A DNA stretch of 6,169 bases from Saprospiraceae bacterium. Its GTDB lineage: Bacteria; Bacteroidota; Bacteroidia; Chitinophagales; Saprospiraceae. The stretch covers positions 1 through 6,169 of the forward strand of contig JALZVB010000338.1 of assembly GCA_023300835.1 (NCBI GenBank), given 5' to 3'. Below, piece after piece: positions 1-6,169 of this stretch. Every line of letters begins with the position of its first letter. Position 1 is the first letter of the stretch. The translations under genes were made by a program, and so were the position numbers. The notes beneath the pieces were generated by a model. That model was not told where the DNA came from. It saw nothing but the letters and a program-made list of their open reading frames with translations, and searched no databases.

Positions 1-851
1 ACGATAAAACTATAAAAATCATTGAGTTCTGACACAATTGCATTACCATCTTGTGCCTTGGATGACTTTACCTTTATATATTTTTCCTGATCTCCTATAT
101 CTAACTTCATCGCATCCTCTTGAGGTTCATCTGATATTCTGAAAACTTGTCCTTCTTTAGTCAATAGATCCAGACTTATATAACTCCCTTCTTGGAATAT
201 TCGGAATTTTCGCATTTGCTTCATGCTTATCCGACTTGCCGTCAAGTTAGCTACGGAGTCATCTTCAAACTCGATTCTGGCGTTACATATATCCATAGAG
301 TCACTTACAACGGATACCCCATTGGCACGAATATCTCTAATCGGTACTTTCTTGACAGCTAATATCATATCCAGGTCATGTATCATAAGGTCTTGCACAA
401 CTGACACATCATTACCTCTGGGATTGAATGTACTCAGCCTATGGACCTCCATAAACTTAGGATTATTAATCTCAGCTTGCAAATCCCTGAAAACGGGATT
501 ATAGCGTTCTACAAATCCTACTTGTGTTATCAAATTCTGATGATCACTGGCAATTTGGGCTAATTCTCTCGCCTCAGATATGGTAGAAGTCATAGGTTTC
601 TCAACAAATACATGTTTATCTGCCATTAAAGCTTCCTTGGCCAGTTCATAGTGGCTTGTCGTTGCTGCTGCAATAACACAGGCATCTACTTTATCCAATA
701 AGGCTTTAGAACTTTTATAAATGTCAAAACCTTCATAATCAGTAGCTGTCAATATAGGATCATATATGCCAATCAGCTCAAATTTTGTCTGCTTAAGACA
801 TTTGAAATGAATTTTTCCTAGATGACCTAGGCCTATTAATCCTATTTTCAT
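1..851 (-). CDS. Gfo/Idh/MocA family NAD(P)-dependent oxidoreductase, C-terminus cut by window edge
   Basis: I translated 283 residues from the ATG at 849-851 to the left edge without meeting a stop. The protein begins MKIGLIGLGHLGKIH, a Rossmann dinucleotide-binding start with GxGxxG at residues 7-12. The family's EKP motif is at 84-86, where the Lys is normally catalytic. D154, H158 and D161 lie in DLMIHDLD, the usual active-site helix, and RYNP is at 116-119. Family members have about 300-350 residues, so probably only a short C-terminal piece is missing. They oxidise or reduce sugars, sugar nucleotides or related polyols in the cytoplasm with NAD(P). The substrate cannot be read from the sequence. 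The combination of VGFVERYNP and MIHDLDM recalls the GnnA-like UDP-sugar dehydrogenase branch, but I hold that only weakly. The ATG overlaps the TGA of the upstream membrane-protein gene by four bases (ATGA), and no Shine-Dalgarno site is visible, so translational coupling is likely. Family assignment is firm; exact function is unknown. Confidence 0.93.
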   Translation of the reverse strand, partial: MKIGLIGLGHLGKIHFKCLKQTKFELIGIYDPILTATDYEGFDIYKSSKALLDKVDACVIAAATTSHYELAKEALMADKHVFVEKPMTSTISEARELAQIASDHQNLITQVGFVERYNPVFRDLQAEINNPKFMEVHRLSTFNPRGNDVSVVQDLMIHDLDMILAVKKVPIRDIRANGVSVVSDSMDICNARIEFEDDSVANLTASRISMKQMRKFRIFQEGSYISLDLLTKEGQVFRISDEPQEDAMKLDIGDQEKYIKVKSSKAQDGNAIVSELNDFYSFI

Positions 852-1156
852 ATGCTTGGATTCATTGTTTTTGAGAGAAGAAAAAGGAATAATATGAGTA
901 TGAATCCAGATACTGCGACAATCACAAGGTATTTTACAGACCTTAGAAACTTAAGGACTTCTTCGGCATCATTAGGATGATGTTTAGATAGGTAGGCTTT
1001 GGCTTTCGCCGAATTAAAAACAAAAGAACTTTCTAAGCCTATTTTCCTCATTCTCAGCTTATTATACTGCTTAACTATACTGAATCTCAGAATAAAATTT
1101 ACGACTAACAGTAAGATTACCAGCGGTAACACAAGAGATGAGATGGTTGTATTCAT
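848..1156 (-). CDS. Small membrane protein with two predicted transmembrane segments, function unknown
   Basis: This 102-residue protein has two strongly hydrophobic stretches, about residues 5-24 and 75-95. They flank a loop of about 50 residues rich in Lys, Arg and His (for example R35, R37, K38, K51, K53, K58). By the positive-inside rule the loop should be cytoplasmic and both ends periplasmic. ATG 1154-1156 is the first possible ATG, because an in-frame TAA lies three codons upstream (1163-1165). No Shine-Dalgarno site is seen, which is usual in Bacteroidota. The TGA stop overlaps the start of the downstream oxidoreductase, so the two are probably one operon. I do not recognise the family. 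The layout (one helix at each end, basic loop between) resembles UspB of enterobacteria, but I see no sequence match that would justify that name. Codon structure, clear membrane segments and the stop-start overlap all argue that it is a real gene. Confidence 0.78.
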   Translation of the reverse strand: MNTTISSLVLPLVILLLVVNFILRFSIVKQYNKLRMRKIGLESSFVFNSAKAKAYLSKHHPNDAEEVLKFLRSVKYLVIVAVSGFILILFLFLLSKTMNPSI

Positions 1157-1160
1157 AGTC

Positions 1161-1196
1161 AGTTAATAAATGTACAAAGGCTAAGTTAATTAATGT
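1161..1196. repeat. 13-base near-perfect direct repeat in the leader of the small membrane-protein gene
   Basis: AGTTAATAAATGT at 1161-1173 recurs as AGTTAATTAATGT at 1184-1196, with one mismatch in 13 and a period of 23 bases, close to two helical turns. The copies lie directly upstream of the minus-strand start at 1156, inside the predicted 5' leader. A regulator-binding pair is possible, but the sequence is AT-rich and chance similarity is a real alternative. Confidence 0.35.
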
Positions 1197-1220
1197 TGAT
1201 TGTTATACAGTGATGAACCA

Positions 1221-1228
1221 CAAAAATA
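1221..1228 (-). promoter_or_regulatory. Candidate Bacteroidota -7 promoter element for the minus-strand two-gene unit
   Basis: Read on the minus strand this is TATTTTTG, an exact fit to the Bacteroidota -7 consensus TAnnTTTG. It would place transcription initiation near 1214, giving a leader of about 58 bases before the ATG at 1156. No clear -33 TTTG or TTG element is present at the expected distance. In AT-rich DNA a match to this short consensus can arise by chance, so this remains a candidate. Confidence 0.35.
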
Positions 1229-1255
1229 AGCCTTGAAGAATAACATGCTTTACGA

Positions 1256-1270
1256 TAATCTTAAAGATTA
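1256..1270. promoter_or_regulatory. Perfect 15-base palindrome between divergent promoters, possible operator
   Basis: TAATCTTAAAGATTA consists of two perfect 7-base arms (1256-1262 and 1264-1270) around a single A at 1263. It lies between the candidate minus-strand -7 element (1221-1228) and the candidate plus-strand -7 element (1319-1326), a suitable position for a dimeric regulator acting on either divergent gene. No regulator gene is present in the window. The binding role is inferred from symmetry and position only. Confidence 0.35.
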
Positions 1271-1318
1271 AATGACATGAGTTTTCAACAAATCGAGGCA
1301 AATAATAGCAGAAATGCG

Positions 1319-1326
1319 TAATTTTG
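1319..1326 (+). promoter_or_regulatory. Candidate Bacteroidota -7 promoter element for icd
   Basis: TAATTTTG matches the Bacteroidota primary-sigma -7 consensus TAnnTTTG exactly. Initiation would fall near 1332, leaving a leader of about 26 bases before the icd ATG at 1358. A convincing -33 TTTG box is not visible about 20 bases upstream, so the assignment rests on the -7 match and its good position. Confidence 0.5.
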
Positions 1327-1357
1327 CACTCATTTTGGTGAATTAAACAAGAAAAAC

Positions 1358-2584
1358 ATGAGTGGAACAAAAATTACCCTTAGTAAAAGAGGGAAACTTA
1401 TCGTCCCTAAAGATCCTATCATTCCTTTTATCGAAGGTGATGGAATCGGACCAGATATCTGGGCTGCAGCTCAGAAGGTATTCGATGCCGCTGTCAAAAA
1501 AGCATTTGCTGGCGATAGAAAAATACACTGGAAAGAAATATACGCTGGTGAGAAAGCCAACGCAAGAAAAGCAGGCGACTGGTTACCTCAAGAAACGACT
1601 GATTCCATTAAAGAACATTTGGTTTCTATAAAAGGACCATTAACAACTCCTGTAGGTGGCGGATTCAGATCATTGAATGTTGCTATAAGACAGAAACTAG
1701 ATCTATACGCTTGTGTAAGACCTGTAAAATGGTACAGAGGCGTTCCTTCTCCTGTCAAAAAGCCAGCATTGGTTAACATGACAATTTTCAGAGAGAATAC
1801 TGAAGATATCTACGCAGGTATTGAGTACATGCACGGAACTGAAGAGAATGAAAAAGTAAAAAAATTCCTTATAGATGAAATGGGAGTAACGGGCATAAGA
1901 TTCCCAGATACTGTTTCTCTAGGTGTAAAGCCTGTTTCTAAAGAAGGAACTGAAAGACTTGTAAGAGCGGCTATAAAAAATGCGATTGATACTAAAGCAG
2001 GATCAATTACACTTGTGCACAAGGGTAACATCATGAAATTTACGGAAGGTAAATTCAAAGAATGGGGTTACGAGCTTGCGGCAAGTGAGTTTGAAGCTAA
2101 GCCATATGAAGGTGGACCATGGAAAGTGATCGATCACAAAGGCAACCAGATCATCGTCAAAGATGTTATCGCTGATGCATTCTTACAACAGATATTATTG
2201 AGACCAGCTGAGTACGATGTAATCGCTACATTGAACTTGAATGGTGACTACATTTCTGATGCTCTTGCCGCTGCTGTAGGTGGAATAGGTATTGCACCTG
2301 GTGCTAACATCAATTACGAGTCAGGAGTAGCCGTATTTGAAGCAACGCATGGTACTGCTCCTAAGTATGCAGGCCTGGATAAAGTAAATCCTAGTTCAGT
2401 TATACTTTCTGGTGTTATGATGTTTGAGTACATGGGATGGAAGAAAGTAGGCAAGATGATTGAGAAAGGTCTTAAAGGCGCTCTCAAATCAAAAAGAGTA
2501 ACTTACGATTTTGAAAGATTAATGAACAATGCCACTTTATTAAAGTGTTCTGAGTTCGGTGATGAGATAATTAAGCACATGTAA
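1358..2584 (+). CDS. icd: NADP-dependent isocitrate dehydrogenase, homodimeric E. coli type
   Basis: This complete 408-residue cytoplasmic enzyme converts isocitrate and NADP+ to 2-oxoglutarate, CO2 and NADPH in the TCA cycle; E. coli Icd has 416 residues. Long stretches match E. coli Icd, including FIEGDGIG (24-31), IKGPLTTPVGGG (91-102), LVHKGNIMKFTEG (219-231), NLNGDYISDALAA (293-305) and LLKCSEFGD (394-402). Substrate ligands are present: S105, N107, R111, R121, R145, Y152 and K222. The metal-binding Asp residues are D273, D297 and D301. K336, Y337, V343, Y383 and R387 correspond to the E. coli residues that select NADP+ over NAD+. S105 corresponds to Ser113, the AceK phosphorylation site in E. 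coli, but no aceK gene is in the window. The start is secure: an in-frame TAA lies at 1319-1321 and no other ATG lies between. The leader is A-rich with no Shine-Dalgarno site. The gene appears monocistronic, with a promoter candidate before it and a terminator after it. Confidence 0.98.
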   Translation: MSGTKITLSKRGKLIVPKDPIIPFIEGDGIGPDIWAAAQKVFDAAVKKAFAGDRKIHWKEIYAGEKANARKAGDWLPQETTDSIKEHLVSIKGPLTTPVGGGFRSLNVAIRQKLDLYACVRPVKWYRGVPSPVKKPALVNMTIFRENTEDIYAGIEYMHGTEENEKVKKFLIDEMGVTGIRFPDTVSLGVKPVSKEGTERLVRAAIKNAIDTKAGSITLVHKGNIMKFTEGKFKEWGYELAASEFEAKPYEGGPWKVIDHKGNQIIVKDVIADAFLQQILLRPAEYDVIATLNLNGDYISDALAAAVGGIGIAPGANINYESGVAVFEATHGTAPKYAGLDKVNPSSVILSGVMMFEYMGWKKVGKMIEKGLKGALKSKRVTYDFERLMNNATLLKCSEFGDEIIKHM

Positions 2585-2609
2585 TTAACTTAATCAGATC
2601 ATATAAATT

Positions 2610-2648
2610 AAGCCAACTGTTTCCATAAGAAACAGTTGGCTTTTTTTT
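2610..2648 (+). terminator. Rho-independent terminator of icd
   Basis: A perfect 13-base inverted repeat, AGCCAACTGTTTC at 2611-2623 and its complement at 2629-2641, encloses a five-base loop CATAA. One further A-T pair (2610 with 2642) extends the stem. A run of eight T follows at 2641-2648. It begins about 26 bases after the icd stop codon. On the opposite strand the stem is followed only by TAATTTATAT, so it is mainly a plus-strand terminator and at best a weak one for the convergent gene. Confidence 0.92.
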
Positions 2649-2748
2649 ATTTTGGTTATACTAGGACTAAATATCAAAAAGTCTTAGCCTTAAATTAATT
2701 CTGCAACCATCACATTTAATATTAGTTAATTGCAGGAGGAGCTTATAA

Positions 2749-2767
2749 GAAACAAACCATTTGTTTC
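2749..2767. repeat. Small perfect hairpin downstream of the giant secreted-protein gene
   Basis: GAAACAAA at 2749-2756 pairs perfectly with TTTGTTTC at 2760-2767 around a CCA loop. It lies about 60 bases beyond the minus-strand stop at 2825-2827, where a 3' processing or termination hairpin would be expected. A further 6-base pairing, AGGAGC (2737-2742) with GCTCCT (2787-2792), could enclose it. The stem is AT-rich and no long T run follows on the minus strand, so termination is unproven. Confidence 0.4.
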
Positions 2768-2824
2768 CCAAAAACAAGATCTCATGGCTCCTTTTAATAA
2801 TGATAACTCAATAAATTTCTATCT

Positions 2825-5800
2825 CTATTTCAACAACGTAACATTGCCACGTTCTTCTACACTGAAGGTTTCATCACAAGAGCTATACTCTAACTTATAC
2901 ATCCAGAAAAAGACACCTAGATCATTATCTCTTCCATCCCAAGATTCATTTGGGTCGATAGATTTAAATATTGTACTCCCCCATCTATCAATAATAGATA
3001 GTTCGAATTTCTGTATGTCTAGTTCATCACTCATGAATACAGAAAACTTGTCGTTGCCGCCTGATTGTCGCGAATGGATAATATTAGGTACATAAAGAGA
3101 TTTAGACACGGCATCGTTTACAAATTCTAGATCCCAGTCGTATGAAACCATAGTACAACCATCTGTAATATCTACAGAATATACGCCTGACACATCTGTT
3201 GTTATCATAGCGTCTGTGCTTCCAGTATTCCAATTATATTCTACTCCCTCTCCACTTATCAACTCTGGGATCAATTCTACTTGCTGTATCGAACAATCCA
3301 GATCTATATCATCAAATTGTATATCTAGAATAGGTAAGACACCTACTGTCGAAGGAAAAGAATCTATACATCCCGTTACATCCTTCACATAGACAATATT
3401 AGTTCCTTCTGGCTGCGCTATAAAAACAGAATCTGATTGATAAGATATACCATCCAAAGAATAAGAATAAACGGTAGATGCAGATTTCATTTCTATGACA
3501 CCGTTATCAAAATTAGAGCAAGTTGGCACAGTTTCAATCTGCGCTGCTATAGGATCATGGCTGTCGATAGAAAACGACATTTGAGTATTACAATTATTAG
3601 ATGTTAGTACAAACAAGTCGTACTGACCTGCATCGATTCCAGAGAACTGAATCGCAGAGCCAAAATTCACACCATCAACAGAATATTGATTACCGATATC
3701 TGAAGTCATGATATCCAAAATTCCATCCTGTGATCCTACGCAGGTTTTCTCAGTACTTAATGTCACAGAAGCATTACTAAATGAATCTATTATAAATGGA
3801 TGCTCAAATGCACAACCACTGCCATCGATAACATGTAAAATATGATTTCCAGAACTCAATCCGTTATGGGTCAAATCAGTTGTTGTTACGCCTGTTATAT
3901 CTATCCTATAATCTAAGCCTGTTACATCTGAAGTTACCATCAACGTTCCTTCATCAACGCCTGGGCATGTTGAGCTAGGGCTCAAGTCAATAGTTGGAAT
4001 TAAGTAAGTCGGCATGACAAATTGCTCTACATGGTCACAACCATTGGCATCTTGAACATTAAGCGTATGTGTCCCAGGGGTGATATTTTCAATGATAAGA
4101 TCAGCGGTATAGTTTGTAGCGCCATCAATCGCAAACTCCAGCGTTCCTCCGCTCAGATTATCAATTGTCAGGCTACTCATGGAACCGCAACCAGAATCTG
4201 CTACTAAGGATAATTGAGGCTGTGTATGCTCATCTACTACAAAAGTCTCTGTAGAAATACAGCCAAAGCTATTCTTCACATTAAGTGTATGTGCCCCAGC
4301 TGACAAGTCAGAATAATTCAAGTCAGAAACATAGTTTCCACTATTGTCTAGTTCATATTCTAGATCAGGCATACTGTGGGTAATGATATCCATTGTCCCT
4401 GTATTGGCATCGAAACAAGTATTATTCGCTTGTAACTGGATTACGGGTACTTCGTAAGGCAAGACTTCTATGTAGACTAGAGAGTCACAACCTTGTACAT
4501 TGGTAAAGAATAACGTGTCTTTAGCATTTGCCGCATATTGCTGGCCCGCGTAATCTACCTTGTCATCTATACAAGTTAATAAACTGATCGCTTCTGTAGA
4601 TATTATACAGCTTTTGGTAAGTGGGAAATCTTGTGTTATATCTTCTATACAAGACAGCAAGGTAAACGCATATTCCATTTCAGAAATATCAACTGGGAAG
4701 CCAATTCCTACTGTATCTAACTGTACAACAGCATCTGAGATCATCAATGGATCTATTAAATATTGTCCATCAGCATCTGTCGTTCCTGATTGAATAACTG
4801 TTCCACCCGATACGATTGAGACTGTTGTATTGTCAATTATTTTTTCGCCAATATCATAAAGGCCATCATTATTTTCATCTATGAAGACACGTCCAGTAAT
4901 TGTCTGCTGATTGGTTTCAGGAGAAAGTGATAGCGTTCCCGTTGTGTTAGAACAACCTACATTACTAGTAACTATAACTTGATAATCACCTATCCCAATA
5001 GCTTCAAGAGTTGCCGCTGTGCCCTCTGGACCAGAAATCGCTACCCCATCCAACAACCATTGGTAACTTGCAAATTCAAATTGGTTATCAGAAATACATA
5101 GGGTCTTAGGAAAACAAACTTCTTCACAGCCTGTAAGAAAACCTGATACACTTGGCAAAGCATAGATTTGAATTCCATTGCTTACACTGAAGCATCCTTT
5201 TTTATTAACGGCTGTTACATAATACCAGCCCGGTTTAGTAGTTGAAACACTTGTCCCTGTTATTCCATTGGACCAGTGATATACCAATTCAGAATCTGGA
5301 CTTTTTACATTAAACGTATATAACGGTCCTTCACAATTTCCTACCTGATCACTTTCGATCTCTGGTCTAACAGGCACTGCATGTATTGTCAAATTAAACG
5401 GATCAGAAGTGATTGTACATCCTGTACTACTATCTGTAATATCTAGCGTTATAATATGTTCGCCTGGCATCAAGGCATTCAATTCCCAAGAAGCGATACT
5501 CCTTGTTGTCTGTCCAGTAGACCATAAATAATCACCATTGACAAAGGATCCATTTAATGAAAAGCCATCACCTTTACATATCACTGCGCTGTTGTATTCC
5601 ACTGAATTTGATCCATCAAGAGTAAAGTAAATTATTGGGTTTATCGGTTTAATTGTGCTTACGACAACGGCATCAGGAACATAATCACAGACATTACTAC
5701 CTGTCACAGAAACGGTATAAATACCTGCGTCCATTACAGCAATAGTCTGTGTTGTCTCACCATTGGACCATAGGTAGGCAATTCCACCTGTAGGAGCCGT

Positions 5801-6169
5801 TAAAGTTGCTACTTCTCCTAGGCATATAGGCATCGTTTTGTCTATGCTAATCTCTCCCGTCAATATGTTTTCACTTACATCAATCACTCTTGTCACTGAT
5901 CCTACACAGCCATAAATACTGGTTCCGGAAAGTGTTACCGAATAGCTTCCTGATGTTGTAAAGTTATGAACAGGCGCTTGATTGGTAGAGGTATTAGCCG
6001 CACCAGAACTGGGATCATTGAATTCCCAACTTACATCAAAAGTTGTCGGACTAGAAATGGCAAACTCCAAACCTTCGTCTATACATTTAGAAAAAGGGAG
6101 AACAATATCTAATTGTGGCATACCGTGTATCTCTACCGTTTTGGTAATTGTGGCTTGACAGCCTACATC
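2825..6169 (-). CDS. Giant modular secreted/surface protein with T9SS type B (gliding-motility-associated) C-terminal sorting domain, N-terminus outside window
   Basis: The frame gives 1114 residues from the right edge to the TAG at 2825-2827. The Met at 6119-6121 is not the start: the 16 codons upstream are open and read as the end of another module (DVGCQATITKTVEIHG). Taking that Met as residue 1, the order is as follows. A PKD-like domain spans about 8-84. Four PKD/Ig-like modules follow (about 88-156, 160-247, 248-320, 321-400) with W118, W200, W283 and W355 in WSNG-like motifs. An SdrD-B/Cna-B-like domain at 408-502 has the loop DENNDGLYDIGE. A short GCDSLVYIEV module lies at about 503-560, then five Cys-pair repeats of about 75 residues (565-935), a sixth Cys-pair module (936-1003) and the CHU_C-like sorting domain (1009-1098). 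Such proteins cross the outer membrane through the type IX system and act as adhesins or matrix components. No catalytic domain is visible here. The ligand is unknown, and an enzyme could lie in the missing N-terminal part. Confidence 0.93.
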   Translation of the reverse strand, partial: DVGCQATITKTVEIHGMPQLDIVLPFSKCIDEGLEFAISSPTTFDVSWEFNDPSSGAANTSTNQAPVHNFTTSGSYSVTLSGTSIYGCVGSVTRVIDVSENILTGEISIDKTMPICLGEVATLTAPTGGIAYLWSNGETTQTIAVMDAGIYTVSVTGSNVCDYVPDAVVVSTIKPINPIIYFTLDGSNSVEYNSAVICKGDGFSLNGSFVNGDYLWSTGQTTRSIASWELNALMPGEHIITLDITDSSTGCTITSDPFNLTIHAVPVRPEIESDQVGNCEGPLYTFNVKSPDSELVYHWSNGITGTSVSTTKPGWYYVTAVNKKGCFSVSNGIQIYALPSVSGFLTGCEEVCFPKTLCISDNQFEFASYQWLLDGVAISGPEGTAATLEAIGIGDYQVIVTSNVGCSNTTGTLSLSPETNQQTITGRVFIDENNDGLYDIGEKIIDNTTVSIVSGGTVIQSGTTDADGQYLIDPLMISDAVVQLDTVGIGFPVDISEMEYAFTLLSCIEDITQDFPLTKSCIISTEAISLLTCIDDKVDYAGQQYAANAKDTLFFTNVQGCDSLVYIEVLPYEVPVIQLQANNTCFDANTGTMDIITHSMPDLEYELDNSGNYVSDLNYSDLSAGAHTLNVKNSFGCISTETFVVDEHTQPQLSLVADSGCGSMSSLTIDNLSGGTLEFAIDGATNYTADLIIENITPGTHTLNVQDANGCDHVEQFVMPTYLIPTIDLSPSSTCPGVDEGTLMVTSDVTGLDYRIDITGVTTTDLTHNGLSSGNHILHVIDGSGCAFEHPFIIDSFSNASVTLSTEKTCVGSQDGILDIMTSDIGNQYSVDGVNFGSAIQFSGIDAGQYDLFVLTSNNCNTQMSFSIDSHDPIAAQIETVPTCSNFDNGVIEMKSASTVYSYSLDGISYQSDSVFIAQPEGTNIVYVKDVTGCIDSFPSTVGVLPILDIQFDDIDLDCSIQQVELIPELISGEGVEYNWNTGSTDAMITTDVSGVYSVDITDGCTMVSYDWDLEFVNDAVSKSLYVPNIIHSRQSGGNDKFSVFMSDELDIQKFELSIIDRWGSTIFKSIDPNESWDGRDNDLGVFFWMYKLEYSSCDETFSVEERGNVTLLK
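2828..3097 (-). other. T9SS type B C-terminal sorting domain of the giant secreted protein
   Basis: The last 90 residues (1009-1098, counted from the Met at 6121) have the CHU_C/TIGR04131 pattern. YVPN is at 1010-1013, GGND at 1021-1024, IIDRWGSTIF at 1043-1052, WDG at 1061-1063, GVFFWMYKLEY at 1069-1079 and terminal GNVTLLK at 1092-1098. The segment that normally reads FSPNGDGxND is diverged here to IIHSRQSGGND. The family directs export through the type IX secretion system. Confidence 0.9.
3113..4429 (-). repeat. Tandem array of six Cys-pair modules (about 75 residues each), SprB-repeat-like
   Basis: Module boundaries are 4205-4429, 3983-4204, 3758-3982, 3536-3757, 3317-3535 and 3113-3316. 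Each begins with a Cys (C569, C645, C719, C794, C868, C943, counted from the Met at 6121) and has a second Cys in a [G/N]C turn (C621, C695, C770, C844, C918, C989). The first-Cys period is 74-76 residues and the intra-module spacing is 50-52, except 46 in the last. Most of the first five carry a Y/F-x-[IVL]-D motif and G-x-[HY]-x-L-x-V strands, like SprB repeats. The sixth reverts to a WNTG motif. The pairs probably form disulfides in the exported protein. Confidence 0.82.
4616..4900 (-). other. SdrD-B/Cna-B-like domain with putative calcium-binding loop
   Basis: Residues 408-502 (from the Met at 6121) begin ITGRVFIDENNDGLYDIGE and continue with strands such as NTTVSIV and TTDADGQYLI. This is the pattern of SdrD-B-like beta-sandwich domains. 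D415, N417, D419 and D423 form an EF-hand-like loop that commonly binds Ca2+ in this family. It separates the PKD/Ig-like half of the protein from the Cys-pair array. Confidence 0.75.

Noticed and set aside
223..504. Plus-strand frame of 93 codons opposite the oxidoreductase
   Set aside because: It is the shadow of a well-conserved Gfo/Idh/MocA gene on the other strand; the product is low-complexity Ser/Leu/Ile sequence.
1343..2058. Several short frames on both strands overlapping icd
   Set aside because: All lie opposite or out of frame within the fully conserved icd coding sequence.
2662..2688. Possible hairpin CTAGGAC / GTCTTAG in the convergent spacer as a second terminator
   Set aside because: Seven pairs including a G-T wobble, a 13-base AT-rich loop and no following T tract on either strand.
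2701..2735. Inverted repeat CTGCAA / TTGCAG with a 23-base loop in the convergent spacer
   Set aside because: Only six base pairs with a long loop and no T run; easily found by chance.
2730..3095. A plus-strand frame of 121 codons beginning at a TTG, with a purine-rich AGGAGG nearby
   Set aside because: The AGGAGG lies inside the frame rather than upstream of the TTG. Most of the frame is antisense to the conserved sorting domain of the minus-strand gene, and the product resembles no protein family.
3113..4429. DNA tandem repeat or CRISPR-like array suggested by the regular 225-base spacing
   Set aside because: The periodicity is at the protein level within an open reading frame; nucleotide identity between units is mostly low and there are no short identical repeats with spacers.
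4022..4793. Two short plus-strand frames within the giant protein gene
   Set aside because: They are antisense to continuous conserved modules and have no promoter, ribosome site or family resemblance.

Overview
The window looks like a chromosomal segment of a Bacteroidota bacterium. Three things point there. A very large secreted protein ends in a gliding-motility-associated (CHU_C-like) type IX secretion system sorting domain. The genes start after A-rich leaders without Shine-Dalgarno sites. Matches to the Bacteroidota -7 promoter element TAnnTTTG lie upstream of the genes. The style of the modular adhesin would suit Saprospiria or a related class, but that placement is a guess.

Layout. 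Bases 1-1156 (minus strand) hold a two-gene unit: a small protein with two membrane segments, then a Gfo/Idh/MocA-family NAD(P)-dependent oxidoreductase that starts inside the stop of the first gene (ATGA overlap) and runs off the left edge. Bases 1157-1357 are a divergent intergenic region with a candidate -7 element on each strand, a perfect 15-base palindrome between them and a 13-base near-perfect direct repeat. Bases 1358-2584 (plus strand) encode a complete E. coli-type NADP-dependent isocitrate dehydrogenase (icd), closed by a strong intrinsic terminator. Bases 2585-2824 are a 240-base convergent spacer that holds this terminator and one further small hairpin but no credible gene. Bases 2825-6169 (minus strand) are the 3' part of a giant modular surface or secreted protein. 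Its reading frame stays open through the right edge, so its true start is outside the window.

The genes do not form one pathway. icd is a monocistronic TCA-cycle gene, the oxidoreductase pair is probably a separate divergent operon, and the adhesin-like gene is convergent with icd. I see no RNA genes, mobile elements, CRISPR arrays or defence system. The parts most worth a second look are the regular series of about 75-residue Cys-pair modules in the giant protein, its diverged sorting domain, and the unexplained small membrane protein coupled to the oxidoreductase. I do not find convincing evidence of a wholly new biological system.
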